From positions 1-64,000 of the forward strand of contig NZ_BSPC01000066.1 of assembly GCF_030160835.1 (NCBI RefSeq): a DNA stretch of 64,000 nucleotides, read 5' to 3'. Source of the stretch: Labrys miyagiensis (GTDB taxonomy: Bacteria; Pseudomonadota; Alphaproteobacteria; Rhizobiales; Labraceae). Position 1 is the first letter of the stretch; the number at the start of each line of letters is the position of its first letter. A program made the position numbers and the translations under genes. This document shows positions 10,369 to 19,030 of the stretch, in pieces. The notes under the pieces were generated by a model. The model ran no database searches, had not been told where the DNA came from, and was given only the letters and a program-made list of their open reading frames with translations.

Positions 10369-11219
10369 ATTACCGCCACGCTTTCCATGCCGGCAATTTC
10401 GCCGATGTGCTCAAGCATATCGTGCTGGCGCGCATCCTCGTCCATCTCAAGGCCAAGGATGCGCCTTTCCGCGTCATCGACACCCATGCCGGCACCGGGC
10501 TCTACAATCTCGATGGGAATGAGGCCCAGCGCACCGGCGAGTGGGAAGAGGGCGTGGCGCTCGTCGGGCAGCAACCGCCCCCACCGGATGTGGCCGAGCT
10601 CATCGAGCCCTGGCTGGCGCTCACGAACATCCTGATGGCGCAGAAGCCGCCGCTCTATCCCGGCTCCCCCTGGATCGCCGCGGACCTCACGCGGGCACAG
10701 GACCATCTCGTCTTCTGCGAGAAGCATCCGGAGGACGCCGGCCTTCTCAGCCGCAATTTCGAACGCAGCAAGCGCGTCAAGGTGATCGAAGGCGATGCCT
10801 GGAAGCTGCTGCCGGGCCTGCTGCCACCGCCAGAGCGCCGCGGCCTCGTGCTCATCGATCCGCCCTATGAGGAGGACAATGAGTTCAAGGTCATCGCCGA
10901 CAGCCTTGCCGTCGCGCTGAAGCGCTGGGCCACGGGCATCTACGTCGTCTGGTATCCGATCAAGGGCATGCGCGAGGTAGAGAGCTTCGCCCGCAAGCTC
11001 GCCGCGCTGCCGGCGGGCCGTATCCTGCGTTTCGAGCTCAGCCGCTACAAGGTGCAGCGCATCGACCGCCTGAACGGCTGCGGCATGATCATCCTCAATC
11101 CGCCCTGGAAGCTCGACGCGGAACTGCGCGCCGTGGGCACCTATCTCGCCCCGCTCTTCGCCAGGGAGGGCGAAGGCTTCCTGCGCCTCGACTGGTTGAA
11201 GGAAGAGGAGAAGCGATAG
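10365..11219 (+). CDS. rlmJ: 23S rRNA (adenine(2030)-N6)-methyltransferase
   Basis: A 284-residue SAM-dependent methyltransferase that modifies A2030 of 23S rRNA. The N-terminus MNYRHAFHAGNFADVLKH is diagnostic of RlmJ. SAM-binding THAGTGLY follows, and the N6-adenine catalytic motif appears as DPPYEE near residue 165. The length matches the family. It overlaps the LtrA gene by ATGA and is followed at once by a rhodanese fragment. Confidence 0.95.
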   Translation: MNYRHAFHAGNFADVLKHIVLARILVHLKAKDAPFRVIDTHAGTGLYNLDGNEAQRTGEWEEGVALVGQQPPPPDVAELIEPWLALTNILMAQKPPLYPGSPWIAADLTRAQDHLVFCEKHPEDAGLLSRNFERSKRVKVIEGDAWKLLPGLLPPPERRGLVLIDPPYEEDNEFKVIADSLAVALKRWATGIYVVWYPIKGMREVESFARKLAALPAGRILRFELSRYKVQRIDRLNGCGMIILNPPWKLDAELRAVGTYLAPLFAREGEGFLRLDWLKEEEKR

Positions 11220-11441
11220 GTGGCGGATCTGGTCTCGGCGGCGTGGCTTGATGAGAATCGCCGGCGCGATGACGTGATCATCCTCGATGCCGGCCTGCGC
11301 TCACCGGTCTCGCAGGTCGGCGGAGAGGAGGCCGGCGTCATCCCGTGCGCGCTGCGCATCGATCTCGATACCCGGTTCTGTGACCCTGATTCGGACCTGC
11401 CGCACATGCTGCAATCCGATTTGCCGGTGAGCGCGGCATAG
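11220..11441 (+). pseudogene. Truncated rhodanese (SseA-like sulfurtransferase) fragment
   Basis: A 73-codon reading starting with GTG one base after the rlmJ stop. It matches the first part of a two-domain sulfurtransferase: LVSAAWLDENRRRDDVIILDA at the start, VIPCALRIDLDTRFCDPDS in place of the usual IPGA..FDID stretch, and LPHML. It then stops, while family members run about 280 residues and carry the catalytic Cys in the second domain. It is best read as a 3'-deleted remnant, although a short expressed peptide cannot be excluded. Confidence 0.65.
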
Positions 11442-11554
11442 AGGCCTTGCTCTTTGCTGTGTTTGCCGCTTCTGTTGGCTAGATATCGCTACCCCTTTGC
11501 CCGGTCTCGCACCGGCGCTAAAAAGGGGGCGAGCCACTTGTTCCGGAGATTGAG

Positions 11555-12166
11555 ATGAGCGCTGCGCAACCCACGACTTCAACCCTGGCAGGCGCCTTGT
11601 GGCCGGCGAAGGCCAATCCGCTGGTCCGTAATGTCCTGCTGGTGCTGGCGGGCGTGGCCCTCCTGACGATTTCGGCCAAGGTGCAGGTGCCGTTCTGGCC
11701 GGTGCCGGTGACGCTGCAGACCCTGGCCGTGCCGCTGATCGGCGCTGCCTTCGGTGCGCGTCTCGGTACGGCGACGGTGCTTGCCTATCTCGCCACCGGC
11801 CTCGTGCGGCCCGTCTTCGCTGGTGTGGGCTACGGGCCGCTCTATTTCCTCGGCACCACCGGCGGTTATCTGCTGGCTTATCCGGTTTCGGCCTGGCTCG
11901 TCGGCTCCGTAGCCGAGCGCGTCGGGAACAGCGTCCTGCCGCTCTTCGCCGCCATGCTGGCTGGCGACATCTTCGTGCTGGCGATCGGCTTTGCCTGGCT
12001 TGCGTTCGTCGCCCAGCTCGCCAGCGGCGCCTGGGGCGGCATCGGCTATGAGCGTGCCTGGCTCGGTGGCATTGCGCCCTTCCTTCTCGCTGACCTGATC
12101 AAGGTCGCGCTCGCCGCCGCCCTGATCGGCCTGAGCTGGACCGGCCTGACGAAGCTGCGCGGCTGA
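11555..12166 (+). CDS. bioY: Biotin transporter substrate-binding (S) component
   Basis: A 203-residue integral membrane protein with about six helices. The motifs KVQVPFWPVPVTLQTLAVPL and the GPLYFLGTTGGYLLAYPVSAWLVG region are typical of BioY, which binds biotin and works with BioM/BioN or alone. No bioM or bioN gene is adjacent. A strong intrinsic terminator follows (12209-12239). No TTATNNATAA-type BioR operator was seen upstream. Confidence 0.92.
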   Translation: MSAAQPTTSTLAGALWPAKANPLVRNVLLVLAGVALLTISAKVQVPFWPVPVTLQTLAVPLIGAAFGARLGTATVLAYLATGLVRPVFAGVGYGPLYFLGTTGGYLLAYPVSAWLVGSVAERVGNSVLPLFAAMLAGDIFVLAIGFAWLAFVAQLASGAWGGIGYERAWLGGIAPFLLADLIKVALAAALIGLSWTGLTKLRG

Positions 12167-12208
12167 GCCCCTTTCCGGGAACGGGTCGTAAGGCTTTTCA
12201 CCAATCCG

Positions 12209-12239
12209 CGACCGGCCCCTTCGGGCCGGTCGTTTCTTT
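12209..12239 (+). terminator. Rho-independent terminator after bioY
   Basis: A 10-bp stem (CGACCGGCCC with GGGCCGGTCG, 12209-12232) with a CTTC tetraloop is followed by TTTCTTT. It sits 43 bases after the bioY stop and just before the 3' end of the convergent ROK gene. Confidence 0.9.
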
Positions 12240-12251
12240 GAAGGGTGACGT

Positions 12252-13502
12252 TCAGGCCCGCGTCTCGCCCAGCGCCGCGATCGGCCTAGCGCTTGCCGAG
12301 ACGGTCGCCCGAGGCGCGAAGTCGATGAACAGCGGCAAAGTGGCGGCCCCGAGGGCGTGGGCGGTCGAGCCGAAGGTCCCGAGCCGCAAGGTCGGGGCGC
12401 TACGGGCCTCCGGAATGGCGGCCACCAGGGCGGTCTCGAGCCGCGCGACGATCTCCTTCATGATCGGGGTGCCGAGATCCCCGTCCAGCACCACATTGGG
12501 CACGTCGAGCAGCGCCTGCGCCGACAGCACCGGCCCGACCAGCGCTTCCACGCAATCGGCGATCCATTCCTCCAACGCTTGCGGGCAGGCGGCAATGGCG
12601 GCCGGAAGCTCGTTCGGTTCGGAGACCTTGTGGCCGTGCCAGTTGAGATGGCGCATCAGGGCCGCGACCGAGGCCCGCGCCAGCAGGATGTCGAAGGGGC
12701 CCTTGGGCGGGGGCGTGGAGGGCAGGCGGGAAGGGGGCACGGGCAGCACGGCGACATCGCCGGCATTGCCGGTGGCACCGCGGCGATAATCACCCGCCAG
12801 CACCACGCCCCCACCGATGGCCGGGCCGATGAAGAAATAGACGAAGTCGTCGGACTCGCGGCCGAAGCCGTAGAAGAGCTCGGCGATCGCCGCGGCAGTG
12901 CCGTCATTCTCGGCATGCACGTCGAGGCCGGTTGCCTCCTGCAGCGCGGCGGAGAAGTCGAAACTGTCCCATTGCGCCAGCGCCGGGATATCGAGATTGA
13001 GCCGGTCGAGCCAGGCGCCGAGATTGTAGGGCTGCGCCAGCCCGATACCCAGGACACGTCCTGGCGACGCGCCTTCCGCCGTGGCATGAAGCGCCGCGAC
13101 ATCGGCCGCGATCAGCGCAAGCGCCTCCTGCGGCGGCGGCAGGGGATGGTCATGCGAGCGCTTGTCGACGAGGTGGCCGCCCAGATCCACCAGCGCCGTC
13201 TCGATGCGGTTGCGGTCGATGCGCACGCCGATGCCATAGGCGCCGGTCGGCTCGAGGCGCAGCAGGGTTGCCGGTTGGCCACGCTGGCCGTGATAGCGCT
13301 TGCCGACCACCGAGATCAGCCCGTAGGATTGCAGGTCCGAGACGATCTCGCCGATGGCGGTGTTGGTGAGGTTGGCGGCGCGGGCAAGGTCAGCCTTCGA
13401 GGCTTCACCCAGACGGCGCAGGCGCTGCAGCACGATACGGTGGTGGTAGTGACGGATCCGCGCGGATGTCAGTCCCCGCTCCGCCATCGACGCGGACGTC
13501 AT
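12252..13502 (-). CDS. ROK-family transcriptional repressor (NagC/XylR type)
   Basis: A 416-residue regulator. Residues about 15-80 form a winged helix-turn-helix (LRRLGEASKADLARAANLTNTAIGEIVSDL), followed by a sugar-kinase-like ROK domain with GIGLAQP, AENDGTAAAIAE and GPAIGGGVVL. The usual zinc-site CxCGxxGC of NagC is not evident. It should bind DNA and sense a sugar or sugar phosphate. The divergent SDR-cupin pair is the likely target. An alternative start at 13487 is possible. The gap to the SDR holds a TTTA-N15-TAAA pattern (13553-13574), weakly like ROK operators. Confidence 0.88.
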   Translation of the reverse strand: MTSASMAERGLTSARIRHYHHRIVLQRLRRLGEASKADLARAANLTNTAIGEIVSDLQSYGLISVVGKRYHGQRGQPATLLRLEPTGAYGIGVRIDRNRIETALVDLGGHLVDKRSHDHPLPPPQEALALIAADVAALHATAEGASPGRVLGIGLAQPYNLGAWLDRLNLDIPALAQWDSFDFSAALQEATGLDVHAENDGTAAAIAELFYGFGRESDDFVYFFIGPAIGGGVVLAGDYRRGATGNAGDVAVLPVPPSRLPSTPPPKGPFDILLARASVAALMRHLNWHGHKVSEPNELPAAIAACPQALEEWIADCVEALVGPVLSAQALLDVPNVVLDGDLGTPIMKEIVARLETALVAAIPEARSAPTLRLGTFGSTAHALGAATLPLFIDFAPRATVSASARPIAALGETRA

Positions 13503-13786
13503 GGCTCCCTCCCCGTTTCCTCAGGCACCCCAGGACAATGCCAAAGCGCCTTTTATTCATTACCGCTTAGTAAATGCAAGTTGGAGCTGTAAGTCAAGCA
13601 TCAAGGGCGGCGAAAGATCTGTCAGGGATTTTGAGTATTCACGGTATTTTGTCGGCTCCCGCCGAAATTTCTGCTTGTGCCCGGCTGCGGCGCATGCTTG
13701 GCCATGCCTGCATTGACGCATGCCCCCCGGTATTGTCTGATCTTTGAGGGCGTGCTCGTCGCCTTGAGAACAGGGTGGGACGCCGC

Positions 13787-14491
13787 ATGCAGTTCGACTT
13801 CAGCCGTCACGCCGTCCTCGTCAGCGGCGGCACTAGCGGCATCGGGGCGGCGATCGCCGAAGCCTTCGCCGAGGCCGGCGCCGAGGTGGTGGCCGCCGGC
13901 CTGCCGGGCGAGGCCGCGGCGGGACTCAGAACCGTCGACCTCGATGTCCGGGATGCGGCGGCCGTGACGGCCCTGGCGGCGAGCCTCCAGCGGCTCGACA
14001 TCCTCGTGAATGCTGCGGGTGTGATTCGCCGCGGCGCCGAGCACGATCCGGCGGTGTTCGAGGATGTCGTCGACATCAACCTCAACGGCACCATGCGCCT
14101 GTGTGCGGCCTGCCGTCCGTTGCTTGCCGCTTCCGGCGCCGGATCCGTCGTCAACCTAGCCTCGATGCTGTCCTTCTTCGGCGGCGGCCTGGTGCCGGCC
14201 TACAGCGCCAGCAAGGGCGGCATCGCGCAATTGACCAAGTCGCTCGCCATCGCCTGGGCCGGGGAGGGCATCCGCGTCAATGCCATCGCGCCGGGCTGGA
14301 TCGAGACGCCGCTGACCCGGGCGCTGGTGGAGGATCCCGTCCGCAGCGGCCCTATCGTGGCGCGCACGCCGCTGGGCCGCTGGGGCAAGCTCGCCGACCT
14401 TACCGGCCCGGTGATGTTCCTGTGTTCCCCTGCCGCCGCCTTCGTGACGGGGGTGATCCTGCCCGTCGACGGCGGCTATCTGATCGGATGA
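13787..14491 (+). CDS. Short-chain dehydrogenase/reductase
   Basis: A 234-residue classical SDR. Cofactor motif SGGTSGIG at about 12-19, NAAG at about 75, catalytic YSASK at about 140-144 and PG(W)IETPL after it are all present. It should oxidise or reduce a hydroxyl/keto group, probably of a sugar or polyol given the divergent ROK repressor. Start 13787 has a GGGTGGGA element upstream; a GTG at 13775 is in frame. It lies 4 bases from the following cupin gene, so the two form an operon. Confidence 0.88.
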   Translation: MQFDFSRHAVLVSGGTSGIGAAIAEAFAEAGAEVVAAGLPGEAAAGLRTVDLDVRDAAAVTALAASLQRLDILVNAAGVIRRGAEHDPAVFEDVVDINLNGTMRLCAACRPLLAASGAGSVVNLASMLSFFGGGLVPAYSASKGGIAQLTKSLAIAWAGEGIRVNAIAPGWIETPLTRALVEDPVRSGPIVARTPLGRWGKLADLTGPVMFLCSPAAAFVTGVILPVDGGYLIG

Positions 14492-14495
14492 TGTC

Positions 14496-15029
14496 ATGAA
14501 CGAGATCGACCGCAAGCTCGACCAGAGCAAGATGCCCTACCAGTTGCCGATGCCGGGGGAGGCCGCGCCGGAGATCGTGGTGCCGCAGGTGCTGCCGGAG
14601 GACGAGCGCGTCTGGGTGCCGCAGATGGAGAATGTCTGGTTCCGCCCACTCTGCCTGCATGTGGGGCAGGGCTATTGGGTCAACCTGCTGCGCGTGCGCA
14701 AGTCTGGCGTGCTGTCGCGCCACCGCCATCCGGCACCCGTGCATGGCCACGTGCTGCGCGGGCGCTGGCACTATCTCGAACATGACTGGGTGGCCGAGAC
14801 CGGCTCCTATGTCTTCGAGCCGCCGGGCGAGACGCACACGCTGGTGGTGCCCGACGATTGCCCGGAGATGATCACCCTGTTCCACATCACCGGCGCCATG
14901 ATCTATGTCGATCCCTGGGGCAAGGTGACGGGCTTCGAGGATGTGTTCTCGAAGATCGACATGTGCCGCGCCCATTACACCGCCAACGGGCTGGGCGCGG
15001 ATTACGTCGACCAGTTCATCCGCCGCTGA
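14496..15029 (+). CDS. Cupin dioxygenase-like protein (dihydroxyacetophenone dioxygenase family)
   Basis: A 177-residue cupin. Metal-binding residues show as RHRHPAPVHGHVLRG and a second-motif His in PPGETHTLVVP. The overall pattern (HVGQGYWVNLLRV, VFEPPGETHTL, GAMIYVDPWGKV, VDQFIRR) resembles proteins annotated as 2,4'-dihydroxyacetophenone dioxygenases, non-haem Fe enzymes that cleave C-C bonds. The true substrate is unknown. It is coupled to the SDR and probably controlled by the ROK repressor. Confidence 0.75.
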   Translation: MNEIDRKLDQSKMPYQLPMPGEAAPEIVVPQVLPEDERVWVPQMENVWFRPLCLHVGQGYWVNLLRVRKSGVLSRHRHPAPVHGHVLRGRWHYLEHDWVAETGSYVFEPPGETHTLVVPDDCPEMITLFHITGAMIYVDPWGKVTGFEDVFSKIDMCRAHYTANGLGADYVDQFIRR

Positions 15030-15030
15030 C

Positions 15031-15552
15031 TTACTGCGGCTTGGGCGGGGCGGGTTTCTGCGGCGCCGGGGCCGCCGGATGCGGAGCCGGCGCGACCGGT
15101 GTCTCGGTCGGGTGCGCGGCACGCGGCATCATGGCGAGGAGAGCCGCCTCGATCGACTTCTCCTTATGCTTCAGGCAGTAGCCGCGGATATGCGTGCGCA
15201 GCACGGAAGGGTCCGTGAGCTCGGTCAGGCGGGCATTGTTGACATGCTCGGGATTGGCCCTGGCATAGCCCTCCAGGAAGCCGCCCGCCCAGGCAATGAT
15301 CTGGCTGTCCAGCACGTCGCGATGCCGCACGGCGAAAGCGCAGCGCATGTCGCCATAGTCGACAGGCTTGTTCGCTGGGACATGAAGGGGCTTTGCCGCC
15401 GGTTTCGTTGTCTCGGGTTTGGGCGCCTCGGGCTTGGCCGCCTCAGGCTTGGCTTCCGCCGCCGGAGGGACTACCGGCGCTGGCTTCTCGGTGGCGAGAG
15501 CCGGCATGCACAGCATGCTGCCCATTAGGAATGCTGCCACCATCAAGCGCAT
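15031..15552 (-). CDS. Exported protein with Ala/Pro/Lys linker and HdeA-like domain
   Basis: A 173-residue protein. A Sec signal (MRLMVAAFLMGSMLCMPALA) is followed by a low-complexity Pro/Ala/Lys/Glu stretch of about 45 residues. A compact domain with two Cys follows (MRCAFAVRHRD and RGYCLKHKE), then a Pro-rich tail. The two-Cys helical domain is similar in size and spacing to HdeA/HdeB-type acid chaperone domains, but this link is inference. GGAGG lies at good spacing before the ATG at 15552. It is periplasmic by prediction. It converges on the SDR-cupin pair, one base from its stop. Confidence 0.65.
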   Translation of the reverse strand: MRLMVAAFLMGSMLCMPALATEKPAPVVPPAAEAKPEAAKPEAPKPETTKPAAKPLHVPANKPVDYGDMRCAFAVRHRDVLDSQIIAWAGGFLEGYARANPEHVNNARLTELTDPSVLRTHIRGYCLKHKEKSIEAALLAMMPRAAHPTETPVAPAPHPAAPAPQKPAPPKPQ

Positions 15553-15776
15553 GATTACCTCCACTGCGGCGTTCGGATCACTGCTAGCGATATAGCAGGA
15601 GCGCGGAACAGCGACAGGGCCAATCCGCAAAATATCCGGGACATCGTAGGCGAATAAAAAAGGCGCCTGCAAGGCGGGCGCGCAGCCGCGGCATGCCGAA
15701 AGAAAAAGTTGCACAGGGCAACGTCCGGTGCCCGATCGAGAAACGTCGAGCGCCTCCCTTTCAAATAGAGCGCTTC

Positions 15777-15926
15777 GTCATTCCGGCTGGAGCGTATCCT
15801 CACAAGCTCTTGCTTGTGAGTGGGAAAGCCGGAATCCATGAACGCAACCATCAAAGGATCGGGTTCATGGATTCCGGGTCTCCACTCACAAGCGAAGCTC
15901 GTGAGGATACACTCACCCGGAATGAC
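15777..15926. repeat. 150-bp compound palindrome
   Basis: Four nested pairs fold this stretch: GTCATTCCGG with CCGGAATGAC (15777-15786/15917-15926), GTATCCTCAC with GTGAGGATAC (15794-15803/15901-15910), GCTTGTGAGTGG with CCACTCACAAGC (15812-15823/15882-15893), and a 15-bp inner pair (15829-15843/15863-15877). It fills most of the gene-free stretch 15553-15955; nothing else was seen there. Confidence 0.88.
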
Positions 15927-15955
15927 GGCGCGGGCCATTCGTATGGGACAAAGCT

Positions 15956-16174
15956 CTAAAACTTGTCCGGCTTCACGGCCAGGAAGGCGAGCATGCCGCA
16001 GCCGATGCACAGCCCCGTGACGAGCGCCGGCAAATCTGGGACACCGGCCATCACGAAGGCAATGCCCGCGAAAGCCGCCAGCGGCACCACATGATTGAAG
16101 TCCCGCGCGAGCGCTTCGCCCATCACAGCGAGAAAATCGGCGACTTCTCGCAATCTGGGATGCGACGTTGCCAT
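15956..16174 (-). CDS. Small two-helix membrane protein, hypothetical
   Basis: A 72-residue protein with an amphipathic N-terminus (MATSHPRLREVADFLAVMGE) and two hydrophobic segments (VVPLAAFAGIAFVMAGV and LPALVTGLCIGCGMLAFLAV). It lacks a clear ribosome-binding site, and the frame continues upstream to 16231. The hydrophobic layout suggests a real inner-membrane protein rather than chance. No family recognised. Confidence 0.45.
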   Translation of the reverse strand: MATSHPRLREVADFLAVMGEALARDFNHVVPLAAFAGIAFVMAGVPDLPALVTGLCIGCGMLAFLAVKPDKF

Positions 16175-16252
16175 GAAGAGGGAACACCAGGAGGCCCTGC
16201 GAGTTCCCTGAGCAGGCAGCCTCTCCACCATCCTTACTCAGGAGACGAATCC

Positions 16253-16486
16253 ATGGCGGCTGATTTCGACTATGATCCTGAAGAACTGGTCAGCTTCGAA
16301 GGGCATGACATTTCCCTGCGAACAGCGGTGCACCGCTATCTTGAAGCCAGGGTTCACCCCGACCCGCTTGTCGACCTGGTGGCTTTGCGGGATCCCGGCA
16401 AGGAGCCCCAGATATTGGAAGAAGAGCACTTCGAAGCGCTGCTCAAGGAGCCGGCGTTCAGCGAAGGTGGGCCCTCTGGAAACTGA
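16253..16486 (+). CDS. Small acidic hypothetical protein
   Basis: A 77-residue acidic protein (MAADFDYDPEELVSFEGHD...). AGGAGA stands at good spacing before the ATG at 16253. It has no signal peptide or membrane segment. The function is unknown. It ends about 90 bases before the tRNA-Gln gene on the opposite strand. Confidence 0.5.
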   Translation: MAADFDYDPEELVSFEGHDISLRTAVHRYLEARVHPDPLVDLVALRDPGKEPQILEEEHFEALLKEPAFSEGGPSGN

Positions 16487-16574
16487 GATCGCGAGGCCAC
16501 CGGGAACGTCTGCCAGCCCTCTCTTGGGGCCTGCACCTGTCCGTCTGTAGAGAGCGGTCTCGACCCGAGGAAAT

Positions 16575-16649
16575 TGGCTGGGGCGGGAGGGTTCGAACCT
16601 CCGAATGGCGGAATCAAAATCCGCTGCCTTACCACTTGGCTACGCCCCA
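16575..16649 (-). tRNA. tRNA-Gln (UUG anticodon)
   Basis: The minus strand folds as a 75-base cloverleaf beginning TGGGGCGTAGCCAAG and ending CGCCCCAGCCA with encoded CCA. The anticodon arm GCGGA-TTTTGAT-TCCGC gives anticodon TTG. The T-arm GGAGGTTCGAACCTCC is perfect. Confidence 0.95.
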
Positions 16650-16793
16650 ATCGGTGCGGGTCAATAGCTGGTTCCCCCGGAGGCTGCAAGGCGGCTGCCT
16701 AAGAATCCGCCTTTAAAATCATCCGCGAAAAAGCGCATATCCTGCTTGCGGCTCGCTGGCGATACCGCTATAGAGCCGCCCACGACTGGAATA

Positions 16794-16870
16794 CGGAGTG
16801 TGGCTCAGCCTGGTAGAGCACTACGTTCGGGACGTAGGGGTCGCAGGTTCAAATCCTGCCACTCCGACCA
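16794..16870 (+). tRNA. tRNA-Pro (CGG anticodon)
   Basis: A 77-base cloverleaf: acceptor CGGAGTG pairs with CACTCCG, the anticodon arm CTACG-TTCGGGA-CGTAG gives anticodon CGG, and the T-arm GCAGGTTCAAATCCTGC leads to an encoded CCA end. The sugar-nucleotide gene block begins 265 bases downstream, so this tRNA is a plausible insertion site. I found no second copy of its 3' end at the far side of the block. The gap 16871-17135 is AT-richer than its surroundings and shows no gene. Confidence 0.95.
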
Positions 16871-17135
16871 GTTGTCTCCCGAGAAGCTTAATCATATCAA
16901 TATATTACGCGCGTCTTTCCGTGGCGATGCATGAGGCTATTCAAGCTTGAGCGTGGGCCATCTGACGGAAATTGAGCTCATCGGCCGTTCCGAGACGCTC
17001 ATAGGGTCTCACATCCCAAGAGTGCAACGATTGTGCTTGCCGTCAACGTACATCAGGCCTTATTGCTGCGCAACGCGCGGGGTGGGTTAGCCAGGTCGAT
17101 AGTCTGAAGCTTTTAAAATAAATCGGACCTCCCTT

Positions 17136-18431
17136 ATGAAGAAACGTAGTGCGACAAGGGCGTTTAAGCGAACAGTTCGTCGCTCGATTTTTGCACTAAT
17201 TTACGCTCTTCCAGCGCTTATATTGAGCCTTACAAGATATCGTTTTGTCGTCATTACGATTCCCGAGAGAATTGGGCATCTTGCTATTGAACTGGATTGG
17301 TTTCTCAAGCAGCGTGCGCTGGGCCAATTCGCGGCGATCAAGCCTATTGTTCTGCTGCCTTATTCTGAGGCTGCCAATCCTGCATTACTGCGCCTTTGGG
17401 GAAACTACCTCACCCTGATTTCGAATCCGATCGCAACGACCGTCCTGAAGCCGCTGGTTTACTTCGAATCATTGCGCATCGACCTTTTATCCGTGGCCTG
17501 TACCCTCGACGAAGCGGCGCAATATCAGGATGTCGTCAAGGCCTGGGGGGATCGTCCCCCTCTCTTCAAGTTGCCGGACAGTTTGAACGAAAAAGGCCGA
17601 AAGGCCCTCGAAGAGCTTGGTATGCCGCCTGGTGCGTGGTTCGTATGTATTCATGCTCGCGATGGTGTGTATTCACCCAGAGACGAGCATCTGCATGTTT
17701 ATCGCAATAGCGACATAGCCAAGTGCCTTGCCGCCGTTGATGAGATTATTGCTCGCGGCGGATGGTGTGTCCGAATGGGAGAGCGTGGTACGGCCTCGCT
17801 GCCTGACAGACCTGGATTGATCAACTATCCCGATACGCATCTGAAAAGCGACTGGATGGATTTGTATCTGGCTTCACAAGCACGCTTCTTTCTGGGTAAC
17901 ACCTCTGGTCTGTGCCTTATTGCGACGATATCGGGAGTTCCCTGCGCGCTCGCCAACATGGCGCCTTATGGCGCCTGCTACGGTATGGGATCGAAGGACA
18001 TTTCGATACCCAAGCGATTGACGCGATTGAACGGTTCAGCTCCCAAGTTCGCCGAAATCTTCGCCTCTAACGTAGCCTCTTTCCGTTTTGCCGAGCAATA
18101 CGCCGAGGCTGGGTGGGGGATTGAAGAGAATACTGAGGAGCAGATACGTGACCTTGTGCTTGAAATGCTGGACAGGCTCGATGGCGTTTTCCAGGAAACA
18201 TCGGATGCCGAGCGTTTGCAGCAGGCCTTTCGCGGACTCTTAACGCCGCGACATTACACTTACGGCGCCCCGTCTCGTATCGGCGAAGCGTTTTTGAGCC
18301 AGCACGCAGCCGAACTTGGCATGCCTGAAGCACCACGAACGATTATGTCAATTGGCTCACCCAACCGTGAGATTGAGACTTCAAACGAGATGATAATTAC
18401 GGCTTCCGGCAAGGGGATAGGTTCGCAATGA
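17136..18431 (+). CDS. Putative glycosyltransferase, TIGR04372-like
   Basis: A 431-residue protein. After a basic N-terminus and one hydrophobic segment (SIFALIYALPALILSLTRY) comes a cytosolic domain with IGHLAIELDWFL, FVCIHARDGVY and FFLGNTSGLCLIATISGVPCALAN. That pattern is typical of TIGR04372-type putative glycosyltransferases found in surface-glycan loci. It is the only clear glycosyltransferase of this block and its first gene, overlapping the next by ATGA. Codon use here is noticeably AT-richer than in flanking core genes, suggesting transfer. Donor probably is the NDP-sugar made by the following genes (inference). Confidence 0.75.
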   Translation: MKKRSATRAFKRTVRRSIFALIYALPALILSLTRYRFVVITIPERIGHLAIELDWFLKQRALGQFAAIKPIVLLPYSEAANPALLRLWGNYLTLISNPIATTVLKPLVYFESLRIDLLSVACTLDEAAQYQDVVKAWGDRPPLFKLPDSLNEKGRKALEELGMPPGAWFVCIHARDGVYSPRDEHLHVYRNSDIAKCLAAVDEIIARGGWCVRMGERGTASLPDRPGLINYPDTHLKSDWMDLYLASQARFFLGNTSGLCLIATISGVPCALANMAPYGACYGMGSKDISIPKRLTRLNGSAPKFAEIFASNVASFRFAEQYAEAGWGIEENTEEQIRDLVLEMLDRLDGVFQETSDAERLQQAFRGLLTPRHYTYGAPSRIGEAFLSQHAAELGMPEAPRTIMSIGSPNREIETSNEMIITASGKGIGSQ

Positions 18432-19030
18432 ATGACGGAACAGGACGCTCCCACGCCGTTTCCTTCTTCGAAGACGCCGTCGCAATCAGTCAATCATTGA
18501 GCTACGCCTCGATTGAGAAGCTGGCTGGCGAGCTTGATCTCTTGCGTTCGCGCAAGGGCCGGCTCTTTTTCATCGGTGTGGGCGGCAGCGCTGGCAATTG
18601 CAGCCATGCCGTGAACGATTTTCGCAAATTGTGCGGCATTGAGGCCTACGCTGCGGCTGACAACGTCTCTGAATTGACTGCCCGCGCCAACGACGAGGGT
18701 TGGAACACGATTTTTTCGGGCTGGCTGGAGGTCAGCCATTTATCGGAAAACGACGCTATCTTCGTCTTATCGGTCGGCGGCGGGGATGTTGCCCGCAACG
18801 TCAGTGTGAATATCGTCGAGGCGGTCGATCTGGCTAAAAGACGTGGGGCCAAGGTTTTCGGCATAGTTGGAAACGCTCGGGGGCATACGGCCGCAAACGG
18901 TGACGTGGTTATTGTTGTGCCGGCTGTAAACCCGCAGCTCGTTACGCCGCTTTCTGAGGCGTTCCAAGCGATGGTATGGCACTGCCTCGTCTCCCATCCG
19001 ATATTACAAATACGGAAGACCAAGTGGTGA
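18428..19030 (+). CDS. SIS-domain phosphoheptose isomerase-like protein
   Basis: A 200-residue SIS-fold protein. FFIGVGGSAGNCSHAVNDF carries the GmhA-type phosphosugar loop, and VLSVGGGDVARNVSVNIVEAV and GIVGNARGHTA complete the pattern. GmhA converts sedoheptulose 7-phosphate to D-glycero-D-manno-heptose 7-phosphate. The neighbours (GmhB-like, HldE-like, transaldolase, transketolase) strongly support a heptose role. It overlaps upstream and downstream genes by four bases each. Confidence 0.85.
   Translation: MNDGTGRSHAVSFFEDAVAISQSLSYASIEKLAGELDLLRSRKGRLFFIGVGGSAGNCSHAVNDFRKLCGIEAYAAADNVSELTARANDEGWNTIFSGWLEVSHLSENDAIFVLSVGGGDVARNVSVNIVEAVDLAKRRGAKVFGIVGNARGHTAANGDVVIVVPAVNPQLVTPLSEAFQAMVWHCLVSHPILQIRKTKW

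Noticed and set aside
11442-11554. Riboswitch or BioR site before bioY
   Set aside because: No TTATNNATAA-type palindrome and no recognisable riboswitch core was found by eye in this short gap.
13553-13574. TTTA-N15-TAAA pattern as ROK operator
   Set aside because: Half-sites are too short and the pattern is only weakly symmetric, so it is mentioned with the regulator but not listed as a site.
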